From: Absicoccus intestinalis
Lineage (GTDB): Bacteria; Bacillota_I; Bacilli_A; Erysipelotrichales; Erysipelotrichaceae
Direction of reading: 5' to 3'
Assembly (NCBI RefSeq): GCF_033971885.1
Contig: NZ_JALBUS010000008.1
Location: 1 to 64,000, forward strand
DNA: 64,000 nucleotides
Both the position numbers and the translations under genes were made by a program. The notes under the pieces were generated by a model that did no database searches, had not been told where the DNA came from, and saw nothing but the letters and a program-made list of their open reading frames with translations. Each line of letters begins with the position of its first letter. Within the stretch, counting starts at the first letter, position 1. Below, in pieces: positions 34,261 through 42,185 of this stretch.

Positions 34261-34863
34261 TCATTTGGACATCTGTCTTTCATCTAACTTTTTCAAAGTG
34301 GGATCCACAAATTGAATCAAATCTTGCATTTGCTCTTTGACAATGGAGGCATATCCATACTGAAAGGTATAATAAACAAAAACACCAAACATAAGAAGCA
34401 AGGACAGCCAAATTATCAAAAAAGATAAATGAAAAAGCAAGACCAATACGATCAGTGCCACCACAAAAACGAGCGTCGCAATCTGCAAAATACGTACTTT
34501 ATAGCGTTCTTCATACGTATGTAAAAGGGATGGAAATTCTTTTAGAAAGGCTATGGTAAAAGCATCCAATGGTCGATTGGTAAAAACGACCCCTGCATAT
34601 GTACGTTTGGGCGTTTGTCTGGCTAAGGAAACTTGTTGCATGCGCATGACCACAAATCGTAAGGCTTCTTCGTTTTTTTCTTTGCGATATTTTCGGCCAT
34701 ATAATTCCATCAATTTTAAATAATCCACATCATACACGGGATCCTGGCTCATTTGGATACAAAGATCATGTAATTGATTCATGGAATTTTGCGAATACGT
34801 TCCCAAACTATCTTGCATTAGGCGTTCGACTTGTTTTAAAGCGCCCATATATGGTTGCGTCAT
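34261..34863 (-). CDS. Uncharacterised protein with two central membrane helices
   Basis: A 200-residue protein that I do not recognise. Residues 1-120 are helical and charged (MQDSLGTYSQNSMNQLHDLC, YGRKYRKEKNEEALRFVV), with a hydrophobic pair of helices at about 128-148 and 150-170, then a short charged tail. The start overlaps the end of the Gx gene by 4 nt (ATGA), so it belongs to the same operon. Its loop arrangement suggests a small inner-membrane protein with a large cytoplasmic N-domain. It precedes rex, which has its own promoter. Confidence 0.7.
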   Translation of the reverse strand: MTQPYMGALKQVERLMQDSLGTYSQNSMNQLHDLCIQMSQDPVYDVDYLKLMELYGRKYRKEKNEEALRFVVMRMQQVSLARQTPKRTYAGVVFTNRPLDAFTIAFLKEFPSLLHTYEERYKVRILQIATLVFVVALIVLVLLFHLSFLIIWLSLLLMFGVFVYYTFQYGYASIVKEQMQDLIQFVDPTLKKLDERQMSK

Positions 34864-35366
34864 TCAACGATCCTTCCTTTCAATCGATCCAGCATTTTTT
34901 GTGATAGGATGGCCACAACTAAACCACTCACAATGGAAAGGGCCAATAAGATTGGCAAAAACAGCTGCATAAAATATTGTTGATAGATCCATGTTACGGC
35001 AATCACTTGGCCTACGCTATGAAAAGCGGCTCCCAAGATGGAAATGCCATAGATAGAAAATACCTTGACATCGGCACCAATCGACATCGCCAGCAAGCTC
35101 AACAAGCCGCCAGATAACGAAAGCCAGAAGGCGACGCTAAAAAGCGTCCCTTGTAGTATGGCGCTTAAAAAGATCCGACCCATACCGACGATCCACATGG
35201 ATTTTTTATCATAGATCATCAAGGCAAATAAGCTAGCTAAATTAGCGAGTCCAATCTTAAATCCGGGAACGATCATCACGATGGGCACAAAGCTTTCAAT
35301 GAGTTGTAAAAGAATGCCCACGGCCATCAAAAATCCTAAATTGACACTTTTTCTTGTATTCATCAT
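34860..35366 (-). CDS. Gx-type membrane protein (EetB/heptaprenyl diphosphate synthase component I-like)
   Basis: A 168-residue membrane protein with about five helices and the Gx motif set: PGFKIGLANLASLFAL (about 34-49) and GGLLSLLAM (about 85-93). The family was first called heptaprenyl diphosphate synthase component I but looks like an ECF-type substrate component; in Listeria the EetB protein of flavin-based extracellular electron transfer belongs here. The next gene upstream is NusG-II/EetA-like, overlapping by 4 nt, which strengthens that reading. The other electron-transfer genes (pplA, ndh2, fmnB) are not in this window. Family call firm; electron-transfer role inferred. Confidence 0.8.
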   Translation of the reverse strand: MMNTRKSVNLGFLMAVGILLQLIESFVPIVMIVPGFKIGLANLASLFALMIYDKKSMWIVGMGRIFLSAILQGTLFSVAFWLSLSGGLLSLLAMSIGADVKVFSIYGISILGAAFHSVGQVIAVTWIYQQYFMQLFLPILLALSIVSGLVVAILSQKMLDRLKGRIVE

Positions 35367-35734
35367 TGAATCACCGTATCCTCACTGGAATCATTTCCCT
35401 CTTCAATTTGAACCACGGTTTCATTGGGAAGACAAACAATGGGCGTATTCGCATTGGATACATATCCTTGTTTGGAACACGTATGATGTGGACTGTTTTC
35501 TTGTCGCACGCGAACTGCACCATCTTTCACCTGAATATGAACCGGTCCCAACTTCCCTTTTACGGTATATTCTTTATTCTGTCTTAGATCGATGCGTAAT
35601 ACTTCTTTGTTGGCAACTTGGACAACCGCGACTTTGGATGTCGGTGCATTGTGCAATAAAGGAAAAATCAAACCAATCGAAAGAATCATGATACCAACGA
35701 TCAAGATCTTATCTGCCTTTGTCATGTCAATCAT
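35363..35734 (-). CDS. NusG domain II protein (EetA-like), membrane-anchored
   Basis: A 123-residue protein with one N-terminal helix (8-26) and an extracytoplasmic NusG-II (DUF1312) beta domain: GPVHIQVKDGAVRV (about 63-76), then HTCSKQGYVSN with a Cys and PIVCLPNETVVQI (about 96-108). The two Cys are the conserved pair of the family and could bind a cofactor or form a disulphide outside the membrane. Followed by Gx with a 4-nt overlap. EetA of Listeria is of this kind. Start ATG at 35734 has no clear SD and lies 6 nt after the lipoprotein gene, so coupling is likely. Confidence 0.8.
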   Translation of the reverse strand: MIDMTKADKILIVGIMILSIGLIFPLLHNAPTSKVAVVQVANKEVLRIDLRQNKEYTVKGKLGPVHIQVKDGAVRVRQENSPHHTCSKQGYVSNANTPIVCLPNETVVQIEEGNDSSEDTVIQ

Positions 35735-35740
35735 TATAGA

Positions 35741-36268
35741 CTATTGCACGACGATATTCACTTTTTTTTCAACTGTATTGCCAAATCGATCATAGATCCG
35801 TACGGTAGTGGCTTTGGTTCCGGTGGTGGATGTATCAACATCACTTTCATAGTTCACGCCGGATAGATCACTGGCATCAAAAGCGGTTTGATAATCGGGT
35901 TCGGCACCAACGCTACATGTGATTTCAGTTGGTGATTGATTGACCAGTGGTGCTTGGGTATCTTTGATTTTAATCTTAAATGGGATTTTTTGGTTTCCAT
36001 TGATCAAGGTAAAATCATAGGTACCACAAACGAGATACTCTTTTCCTTTGTTCACAAAACGATTCTTTTCTTTATAGATGCCTTTGGATTGGGGTACGAC
36101 CTTCATATTCTTGGTGTCGTAATGATCGGCATTTTTGATATAGAGCTTGGGATTGCCATATACATCGGCGCCCAATTCATAGGTAAATGTATGTTTTTGT
36201 AGTTCAATGGAACTGGAACATCCACTCAGCAATATACCCAAGGCTAATAATAATGTGAATTTTTTCAT
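35741..36268 (-). CDS. Small lipoprotein with Ig-like/DUF5011-type domain
   Basis: A 175-residue surface lipoprotein. The signal peptide MKKFTLLLALGILLSGC has a lipobox with Cys17. The mature part is beta-rich, with a C-terminal domain of about 75 residues starting KIKDTQAPLVN and ending TVEKKVNIVV, resembling bacterial Ig-like (DUF5011-type) domains that often stack on wall proteins. The start overlaps the whiA stop by 4 nt, so it belongs to the rapZ-yvcK-whiA unit. No flavin-attachment (DxxTGAT) motif is seen, so it is not PplA. Function unknown; it could be a surface partner of the EetA/EetB-like pair. Confidence 0.75.
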   Translation of the reverse strand: MKKFTLLLALGILLSGCSSSIELQKHTFTYELGADVYGNPKLYIKNADHYDTKNMKVVPQSKGIYKEKNRFVNKGKEYLVCGTYDFTLINGNQKIPFKIKIKDTQAPLVNQSPTEITCSVGAEPDYQTAFDASDLSGVNYESDVDTSTTGTKATTVRIYDRFGNTVEKKVNIVVQ

Positions 36269-37209
36269 GTGGATTCCTCCTGTATGGATGCCGCCATCTC
36301 TTTGATCCGATTCAAGCGATGCTTCATTCCCGATTTTGATATGATATCGCCATAGGCACGATAGACTTCTTCACACAATTCATTCATGTTGGCATCGGGA
36401 AATTGTTTGCGAATTTCCATCACATGACGAATCTTATCCGAAATATCTACCTTTTGCGGATTGGCCTCCAGGATCGCGATGGCTTCTAATTGTTTTTTGG
36501 CGGCCTTTTGGGTCTTCATTTCATTGGCCACTTCACAATTATCCAGCCGTGTCATTTGATTAAAGAAGTCACGTTGGATGCGGCTGTCTTCAAAATCAAA
36601 CAGGGCTTGACTGGCATTGCACAACCGTAAAAAATCAGCAATTTTTTCACCCGCTTTTAAATAGATCACTTCGTATTTTTTGCGTTTGGTGATCTTCGCA
36701 GGTAAATGATAGCGTTCCATCAAATGTTGAACGGCTTGGGCCAGCTCCGTTTCGGTGGTTGACATCTCCAAATGATAATTGGCGGTTTTGGGATCGTTGA
36801 TCGATCCACTGGCTAGAAAACAACCACACAAATAAGCTCGTGCCATTTTATCCGATCGGATCAATCGTCCCAAGGGTTTATAGTGGATGCCCGTATCGGT
36901 CAAAATGCCGAGATCATCTAAGATCTCGCTGGCTTTATCATATACTTCCACGCGATACATATTGCTTTTTTTTAAACGCATATTGCGAATGACCGATAAA
37001 CGTGGATTGACCCCATATACTTGTTTCAACATTTGAAACAGATGTTTGGCAATCGTTGCGTTTTCAGTTTGATAGGAAACCGACAAACCACGAAAGTTCA
37101 TATGCATGCTGGCACGCATTTGAAAGAGGGCACAAATTTGTGCCCGTGCTTGATTTCGATCGGTTGGTTCTTTACAGATTTGTTTTTTCACTTCGCTGGT
37201 AAAGGACAC
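36265..37209 (-). CDS. whiA: DNA-binding protein WhiA
   Basis: A 314-residue protein with the split LAGLIDADG-like N-terminal half and a C-terminal helix-turn-helix, found in almost all Gram-positives and linked to cell division, wall metabolism and sporulation in actinobacteria. Family marks include SFTSEVKKQICKEP (N-terminus), RAYLCGCFLASGSINDP (about 123-139) and KHRLNRIKEMA near the end (HTH). The start is GTG with SD GGAGG 6 nt upstream. It overlaps yvcK by 38 nt, an unusually long overlap even for this conserved rapZ-yvcK-whiA cluster. Confidence 0.96.
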   Translation of the reverse strand: MSFTSEVKKQICKEPTDRNQARAQICALFQMRASMHMNFRGLSVSYQTENATIAKHLFQMLKQVYGVNPRLSVIRNMRLKKSNMYRVEVYDKASEILDDLGILTDTGIHYKPLGRLIRSDKMARAYLCGCFLASGSINDPKTANYHLEMSTTETELAQAVQHLMERYHLPAKITKRKKYEVIYLKAGEKIADFLRLCNASQALFDFEDSRIQRDFFNQMTRLDNCEVANEMKTQKAAKKQLEAIAILEANPQKVDISDKIRHVMEIRKQFPDANMNELCEEVYRAYGDIISKSGMKHRLNRIKEMAASIQEEST

Positions 37210-38173
37210 GGAGATCCTCCTTACTATCTATCTTTTCCAAGATTTCGGCTACCGCTTCACAAACCGCTTTCGGATCATGACGTATACGTCCTTGGGTATC
37301 AAATTGTACCAATAATCGCTGCATAATGCCATAGTCATGTTCCGCTTCTTTGATCTTGACCGGATAGGAATGCTGCTTTGCGTAAGCTTCCAAGATTGGT
37401 TTTGGTAAGTAGGATTGATTCACGACCACCAGATCTACCGCGTCTTTAAAGGAATGTTTTTCCAATGCCCGAATATGATCTTCTACGCTATAGCTATCGG
37501 TCTCTCCTTGTTGGGTCATCGCATTACAAAAATAGATTTTGGGACAAGGATTATCATGAATGGCTTGACTGATTTCAGGGATGATCAAATTGGGGATGAT
37601 CGAAGTATACAAAGAGCCAATACCATAAATGATCAAATCCGCATTATGGATGGCTTGGATCGCATCCAAAAAGGGATGAACCTTTTGTTGATAAAAGACT
37701 TTATTGATGTTGTTGTGTGCTTTCGGGATGGAGGCTTCGCCACGAATCATCGTGCCATCTTCCATCATCGCATATAAAGTCACGATATCTAAGGTACTGG
37801 GCACGATCTTGCCGCGTACATTCAATACGTGGCTAATGGCTTCAATGGCTCCCATAAATGAGCCGGTAATATCCATCAATGCTAGAAACATCAAATTGCC
37901 TAGGTTGTGACCACCGATATCTTGATTGCCACTGAATCGATAATTCATCAGTTCCGCAAATAAAGATTCATCTTCCACATTGGCCATGGCGGTCAAAACA
38001 TGACGAATATCGCCAATGGCTGGTACATTATAGGTTTGGCGCAAGCGACCCGTGCTGCCACCATTATCGGCCACTGTTACAATGGCGGTAATATTGGCAT
38101 TTTCCAGTTTTTTCATACCGCTCAACATACTGGAAAGGCCGGATCCGCCACCAATCACAACGACGTTTTTCAT
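37172..38173 (-). CDS. yvcK: YvcK/CofD-like gluconeogenesis factor
   Basis: A 333-residue YvcK protein binding UDP-GlcNAc, required for gluconeogenic growth and cell-wall homeostasis. VVVIGGGSGLSSMLSGMK (4-21) is the nucleotide-binding loop, followed by TVADNGGSTGRLR (33-45), PAIGDIRHVL (51-60) and a NLGNLMFLALMDI segment (about 97). The length is typical. Start ATG 4 nt inside rapZ, with SD AGGAAA. It sits between rapZ and whiA as in nearly all Firmicutes. Confidence 0.96.
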   Translation of the reverse strand: MKNVVVIGGGSGLSSMLSGMKKLENANITAIVTVADNGGSTGRLRQTYNVPAIGDIRHVLTAMANVEDESLFAELMNYRFSGNQDIGGHNLGNLMFLALMDITGSFMGAIEAISHVLNVRGKIVPSTLDIVTLYAMMEDGTMIRGEASIPKAHNNINKVFYQQKVHPFLDAIQAIHNADLIIYGIGSLYTSIIPNLIIPEISQAIHDNPCPKIYFCNAMTQQGETDSYSVEDHIRALEKHSFKDAVDLVVVNQSYLPKPILEAYAKQHSYPVKIKEAEHDYGIMQRLLVQFDTQGRIRHDPKAVCEAVAEILEKIDSKEDLRVLYQRSEKTNL

Positions 38174-39030
38174 CCGATTTCCTGATCGCCAATATCGCGA
38201 TGGCTTTTAAAGCAACGATACGTATCTTTATAGGTATCGTATAACCAGTTACAAATGGTCACAGAGCGGTGTTGTCCACCTGTACAGCCAACGCCCACGA
38301 TCAAATGGGATTTGTGTTGTTCATTATAGGCTGAAAAAACAAAATCACAATAGGCTTTCAATCGGGTAATAAAATCCTGGGTTTCTTGGGCCATCATGAC
38401 ATAATCATAGACTGCTTTATCATTGCCGGTCTTCTTACGAAGGGCGGGTTCATAAAATGGATTGGGTAAAAAGCGCACATCAATCACAAGATCGGCATCC
38501 ATGGGCAGGCCATGTTTGAATCCAAACGATTGAAAGGTGATCGTAAATTTGGCAGTCTCATTGCCTTTAAATCGATTACGGATGCGTTTGGCCAGTTCCG
38601 AGGTCGACATCCTGGTCGTATCAAAATGAATGGTGCCTTTTTGGTTGCCTTGCATCTTGTTGAAGTAATCCCGTTCCAATTCGATGGCCTCTTCTAAGGT
38701 CGTAGCCATGCCATTGGCAATCAATGGATGTCTTCTTCGGGTAAAACGATAGCGTAATAATAATTCTTCATCACTGCAATCCAAGAAAATGATCTGGACA
38801 TCCGTAGATGTATCATCAAAAAAATTAAAAAAGGTCATATAATCGATCGCACTCACGGACAGTGCAATATATTCATATTTTTGTTCTTTTTGTAGGACAT
38901 TTTCCAATTGGGACAATAATTCTTTCGGAAAATTGTCAATACAATAATAGCCTAAGTCTTCAAGGGCATTCATGGCACTGGATTTGCCGGCACCAGACAT
39001 TCCCGTTAATAGGACGATATGTTGCTTCAT
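38170..39030 (-). CDS. rapZ: RapZ/YvcJ nucleotide-binding adaptor
   Basis: A 286-residue RapZ/YvcJ protein. The N-terminal P-loop is LTGMSGAGKSSAMNALED (8-25), and DNFP follows; the C-terminal domain has VGVGCTGGQHRSV (about 246-258). In Firmicutes YvcJ acts in competence and metabolic control, and in E. coli RapZ regulates glucosamine-6-phosphate synthase RNA. Starts at ATG 39030 with AGGAGG. First gene of the rapZ-yvcK-whiA unit, which continues into the lipoprotein, EetA-like and EetB-like genes. Confidence 0.96.
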   Translation of the reverse strand: MKQHIVLLTGMSGAGKSSAMNALEDLGYYCIDNFPKELLSQLENVLQKEQKYEYIALSVSAIDYMTFFNFFDDTSTDVQIIFLDCSDEELLLRYRFTRRRHPLIANGMATTLEEAIELERDYFNKMQGNQKGTIHFDTTRMSTSELAKRIRNRFKGNETAKFTITFQSFGFKHGLPMDADLVIDVRFLPNPFYEPALRKKTGNDKAVYDYVMMAQETQDFITRLKAYCDFVFSAYNEQHKSHLIVGVGCTGGQHRSVTICNWLYDTYKDTYRCFKSHRDIGDQEIG

Positions 39031-39051
39031 GTGATTTCCTCCTATGTTTCT

Positions 39052-39060
39052 ATTCTATCA
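39052..39060 (-). promoter_or_regulatory. Extended -10 promoter of rapZ operon
   Basis: TGA-TAGAAT on the minus strand, about 22 bp before the rapZ ATG. No clear -35. It abuts the -35 of the divergent HAD promoter. Confidence 0.5.
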
Positions 39061-39063
39061 CAG

Positions 39064-39092
39064 TTGGAAAAGCGTTGAGACTCGGTTACAAT
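39064..39092 (+). promoter_or_regulatory. Promoter of the HAD-vanZ unit
   Basis: TTGGAA (39064-39069), 17-bp spacer, TACAAT (39087-39092). The -10 ends 7 nt before the ATG at 39100, which has no SD, so the transcript should start at or near the A of the ATG. Confidence 0.7.
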
Positions 39093-39099
39093 ATTTTGT

Positions 39100-39603
39100 A
39101 TGCAAGGTATTCTTTTTTTAGATTTTGATGGGGTCATCAATCCCTATATGTATACAAATGAAGTTGTCCCGGATCGAAAGAAATGGTTGCGCATTTGGAA
39201 ACATCCTAGTTTTATCCACATCAACAACTATACGATTGGCCAGGTCAATGCGAATTTTGATGTGGAAGCTTGTCAATATGTCAAAGATCTATGTGATCGA
39301 TTTGATTTAAAGATCGTCATAACTTCTTCTTGGAAAGAATTTTATTCATTGAAACAAATCAAAGCGTTATTGAGCTTGCGTCAATTGGATCCCTATGTCA
39401 TCGATACGACATCGAAAGACAATCAATCGCGTCCTGATAAAATCAGAGCCTATCTCAAGTTACATCCGGTCAAGATCTATCTGATCTTGGATGATATCGA
39501 TATGCGAGATTCGTTTCCCGATCATTGTATCAAGACCTATAATTTATTTTCAAAAGCGCAGTATCAATTGGCCATTCAGCTTTTGGAGGCTCAACATGCG
39601 TAA
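39100..39603 (+). CDS. HAD-superfamily domain protein
   Basis: A 167-residue protein of the HAD-like class seen in nucleic-acid repair contexts. The catalytic DFDGVIN motif is at 8-14 with nucleophile Asp, TSSWKEFY near 74 and the acidic LILDDIDMRD near 127. It should be a metal-dependent phosphatase or phosphotransferase, cytoplasmic; no membrane segments. The substrate is unknown. ATG at 39100 has no SD and follows TACAAT by 7 nt, a predicted leaderless mRNA. Its end overlaps vanZ by 8 nt. Confidence 0.8.
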   Translation: MQGILFLDFDGVINPYMYTNEVVPDRKKWLRIWKHPSFIHINNYTIGQVNANFDVEACQYVKDLCDRFDLKIVITSSWKEFYSLKQIKALLSLRQLDPYVIDTTSKDNQSRPDKIRAYLKLHPVKIYLILDDIDMRDSFPDHCIKTYNLFSKAQYQLAIQLLEAQHA

Positions 39604-39967
39604 AACAATCTGGAAGATCCTGGCGATCGGCGTAATGTTCTTGATTTTCTGGTTTTCCAATCAAGATGCGAGTGCTTCTACTCTACAAAGTGGATGGTTT
39701 TATCATTTGTTTCATGGCCATCTATCGGTATGGATGATTCGGAAAGCAGCCCATATGTCCATCTATGCTTTATTGGCTTTTTGTGTCTATCAGGCCCAAG
39801 AAAAACCGACCATTCAGAAAACCCTTATTATCGTAGTTATCTATGCTTGCAGTGATGAATTTCATCAACTCTTTATTCCCGGGCGAAATGGCAGTCCCAT
39901 CGATGTAGGCATTGATACATTAGGGGCCCTGATCCTTTTGGGCCTATGTAAAAAACTGAGCAAATGA
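39596..39967 (+). CDS. VanZ-like family membrane protein
   Basis: A 123-residue membrane protein of the VanZ-like family with about four helices. The typical residues FWFSNQDASAS near 18-28 and IRKAAHMSIYALLAFCVYQ (about 47-65) and SDEFHQLFIPGRNGSPIDVGIDTLG (about 84-108) are present. VanZ of Tn1546 raises teicoplanin tolerance; most chromosomal members have unknown roles in the envelope. ATG with SD TTGGAGG. Ends at a hairpin shared with the convergent DUF4015 gene. Confidence 0.88.
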   Translation: MRKTIWKILAIGVMFLIFWFSNQDASASTLQSGWFYHLFHGHLSVWMIRKAAHMSIYALLAFCVYQAQEKPTIQKTLIIVVIYACSDEFHQLFIPGRNGSPIDVGIDTLGALILLGLCKKLSK

Positions 39968-39980
39968 TTGCTCAGTTTTT
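39956..39980. terminator. Bidirectional terminator of vanZ and DUF4015
   Basis: Perfect stem CTGAGCAA-ATGA-TTGCTCAG, followed by TTTTT on the plus strand and by TTTTTT on the minus strand. Both genes' stop codons lie inside the hairpin. Confidence 0.9.
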
Positions 39981-41687
39981 GATCTTACTATCAACAAAAC
40001 CTTTTTGTACACCTTTTAGATCGTTGGGATCCCCATTGCCAAACCAGATCAGATAGCCTTCAAATCCTGCTTTATTGATACCTTTGATCTCGGCTTTGAC
40101 ATCCTTGGCATCAAATGGACTATAAGCCTGGATCCATGTACGATAGATCGCTTGGGTACCGATTTCCTCCATTTGTCGCTTGGAAATCGTGGAGAATTTA
40201 TACAAGGTCTTCTTTGGTGCAGCAGTTGGATTGGGAATATCCATAGCACCTTGTGAGAAAAGATCGGTATATGGCATGGGACAAACGACATCGACCACAT
40301 TGGCAATGGCTGGGAAGAATTGACCGATATCTTGGTCATCTTGAACAACGATAGGCCAAGCAAACACATCAGCAGCGACATAAACATGATACGGACTGAG
40401 TTGATCTTTGGCATAGGTAAAGAAACCCTGGATGGCCGCTGCTTTACTTTCCTTATATGTATTGCGCATATTCAGATCATCTTTTTGACTAGCCGTACCA
40501 TCTGGAAAACGACAATAATCAAATTGAATTTCATTGATGCCCATCTGGGCAATTTCTTTGCAGATATCAACATTATACATCCAAGCTTTTCGCGAATAGA
40601 TGCTTGGCCAATATTCATCATTGATTTCGATGAAGTTGCCTTTTTTATCCACGATGGCTTCTTTTTTATTTTGTTTCGCAAATATCGAATCTTTAAACGT
40701 AACACATCGAGCAATCATGTAGTAGCCGGCATCTTGAAATTCATGGATGAGATCTTTCAGTTCTTGTTTGGACATGACCGATCCGGACAAGGCTTCGGAT
40801 GGTTTTGAAAGATATTTTTTAGGTACATCACTATCATAAAATAGATTGCCACCATCGCCTTTACACTCAATGGTAATGGAATTGATGCCCGTTTTTTTGA
40901 TCAGGGATAGATAATATTGTTTATGATTTTTTAAGTTGCTTAAAGAGACATGTACCGAATTGATATCCGAACGAATCGGATTGTCTTTGTAGCGAGAGGC
41001 CGGTTGCGGTTTATAATCGATTTGATCCACATAGGCATCTTTGGAATAGCCTTTGCCATAATAATCATCCCAATAGGTAGAATACGTGATGTCTTGGGCG
41101 TAATTCGCCGTCGCCGCACTCTTGGTCGTTTCGACATGAGCCCCATTGATCCAATATTTTTTACCATTTTTCTTCACTTGATACCATTGGATCCGACCCG
41201 TCTTGCGATCGAGGTCTTCGGTCTTGACCGAAACAACTTTGACCTTTTCCCCTTTACGAACAACCGTAGAAGATAGGTTTCCTTGTTTGTTGGTCATAAG
41301 ATTCAACAAGCGGCGTGGATACACATATTGAATCTGAATGGCATCTTCCAGCTTATTGACCAAATGAGTATTATCCACTGTCAATGTTTCATTCTTATAG
41401 ACAATGGTCGATGTATTTTCACCGGTTTGTCGCAATTCCACTTCTGACCCACGAGGAATAGATACCACGCGTTGTCCCGCTTCATCATTTTGGGCATAGT
41501 ACGAGACGGTAACTTCGAGCGTATCCCCACTACAGGCAATGTAGCGTTTCGGATGGATCAAAGCATCGACTCCAGGAATACAGATCACAAGTGCAAGAAT
41601 CACCAAAATGGTTGTAAAGAATCCTTTTTTATGATGGCGATAACTGGCTTGGAGCATTTGTATTCGCTTTTGATTCTTCTTGTTCAT
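39972..41687 (-). CDS. Putative glycoside hydrolase (DUF4015/COG1306) with SH3-like domain
   Basis: A 571-residue protein: a membrane anchor (25-45), two extracellular beta segments (about 60-190, SH3-like GEKVKVVSVKTEDLDRKTGRIQWYQVKKNGKKYW), and a C-terminal TIM-barrel domain of the DUF4015 family (about 235-560; SVHVSLSNLKNHKQYYLSLIK, EIQFDYCRFPDG, YVAADVFAWP, WIQAYSPFDAKDVKAEIKG). The family is predicted to cleave polysaccharide. Acidic residues in the FDYCRFPDG segment are likely catalytic. It probably works on wall-linked carbohydrate outside the membrane, which fits the polysaccharide locus at 49-64 kb. ATG without SD follows TGG-TAGTAT by 6 nt. Confidence 0.85.
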   Translation of the reverse strand: MNKKNQKRIQMLQASYRHHKKGFFTTILVILALVICIPGVDALIHPKRYIACSGDTLEVTVSYYAQNDEAGQRVVSIPRGSEVELRQTGENTSTIVYKNETLTVDNTHLVNKLEDAIQIQYVYPRRLLNLMTNKQGNLSSTVVRKGEKVKVVSVKTEDLDRKTGRIQWYQVKKNGKKYWINGAHVETTKSAATANYAQDITYSTYWDDYYGKGYSKDAYVDQIDYKPQPASRYKDNPIRSDINSVHVSLSNLKNHKQYYLSLIKKTGINSITIECKGDGGNLFYDSDVPKKYLSKPSEALSGSVMSKQELKDLIHEFQDAGYYMIARCVTFKDSIFAKQNKKEAIVDKKGNFIEINDEYWPSIYSRKAWMYNVDICKEIAQMGINEIQFDYCRFPDGTASQKDDLNMRNTYKESKAAAIQGFFTYAKDQLSPYHVYVAADVFAWPIVVQDDQDIGQFFPAIANVVDVVCPMPYTDLFSQGAMDIPNPTAAPKKTLYKFSTISKRQMEEIGTQAIYRTWIQAYSPFDAKDVKAEIKGINKAGFEGYLIWFGNGDPNDLKGVQKGFVDSKIKN

Positions 41688-41693
41688 AAAATA

Positions 41694-41702
41694 ATACTAC
41701 CA
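41694..41702 (-). promoter_or_regulatory. Extended -10 of the DUF4015 gene
   Basis: TGG-TAGTAT on the minus strand, 6 nt before the ATG at 41687. The hexamer matches 4 of 6 bases; confidence comes from the repeated spacing at SD-less genes. Confidence 0.4.
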
Positions 41703-41784
41703 TAGTTTATGAAAACATGCCATTTTTGGCGATTCTAGACCTATTTTTGTGCTTTTCTGTTCTCTTTTGAATCACACGGTCCCA

Positions 41785-42147
41785 TTATTGGTAGACTTTT
41801 GCTAAAAATTTCTCACTGTTGACAATGCATCGTGTATGTTTGCCTTTGCCAATACAAGTTTGGCCTTGGTAAGCCACAACATCATATTGAAGGATTCGGC
41901 CTTTTTGTTCCGTGAGGGTTGCTTGGATCGTAATTTCTGCGCCAAGCGGACTGGGTGCATCATGGCTTACATTCATCGCAATGCCAACACTGGTTTGACC
42001 TTCTTCTAAGTCCAGACACAGACAGGCAGCTTGTTCCATCCAAGCAATCATTTGCGGTGTCGCTAATACATCCAAGGACCCGCTTTTCATGGTCGATGCC
42101 AAATGGGCTTTTTCGACGATACAGTGGATTGTTACGGTTTGCTTCAT
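41785..42147 (-). CDS. FlK-type hotdog thioesterase
   Basis: A 120-residue hotdog-fold protein. The arrangement LATPQMIAWMEQAACLCLDLEEGQTSVGIAMNVSHDAPSPLGAEI matches the FlK/COG5496 group: Thr and Glu in TPxxxxxMExA and His in SHxAPSPxG form the likely catalytic triad. These enzymes hydrolyse acyl-CoA thioesters; the fluoroacetyl-CoA specificity of FlK itself cannot be assumed. ATG with GGAG 7 nt upstream. It is alone on this strand, divergent from the membrane gene at 42186, and the promoter regions overlap. Confidence 0.85.
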   Translation of the reverse strand: MKQTVTIHCIVEKAHLASTMKSGSLDVLATPQMIAWMEQAACLCLDLEEGQTSVGIAMNVSHDAPSPLGAEITIQATLTEQKGRILQYDVVAYQGQTCIGKGKHTRCIVNSEKFLAKVYQ

Positions 42148-42169
42148 ATTTTATCTCCATTTCTATATA

Positions 42170-42178
42170 TGATATAAT
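42170..42178 (+). promoter_or_regulatory. Extended -10 of the 367-residue membrane protein gene
   Basis: TGA-TATAAT ending 7 nt before the ATG at 42186; no SD in between, so the transcript should be leaderless. Confidence 0.6.
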
Positions 42179-42185
42179 AATTCAT

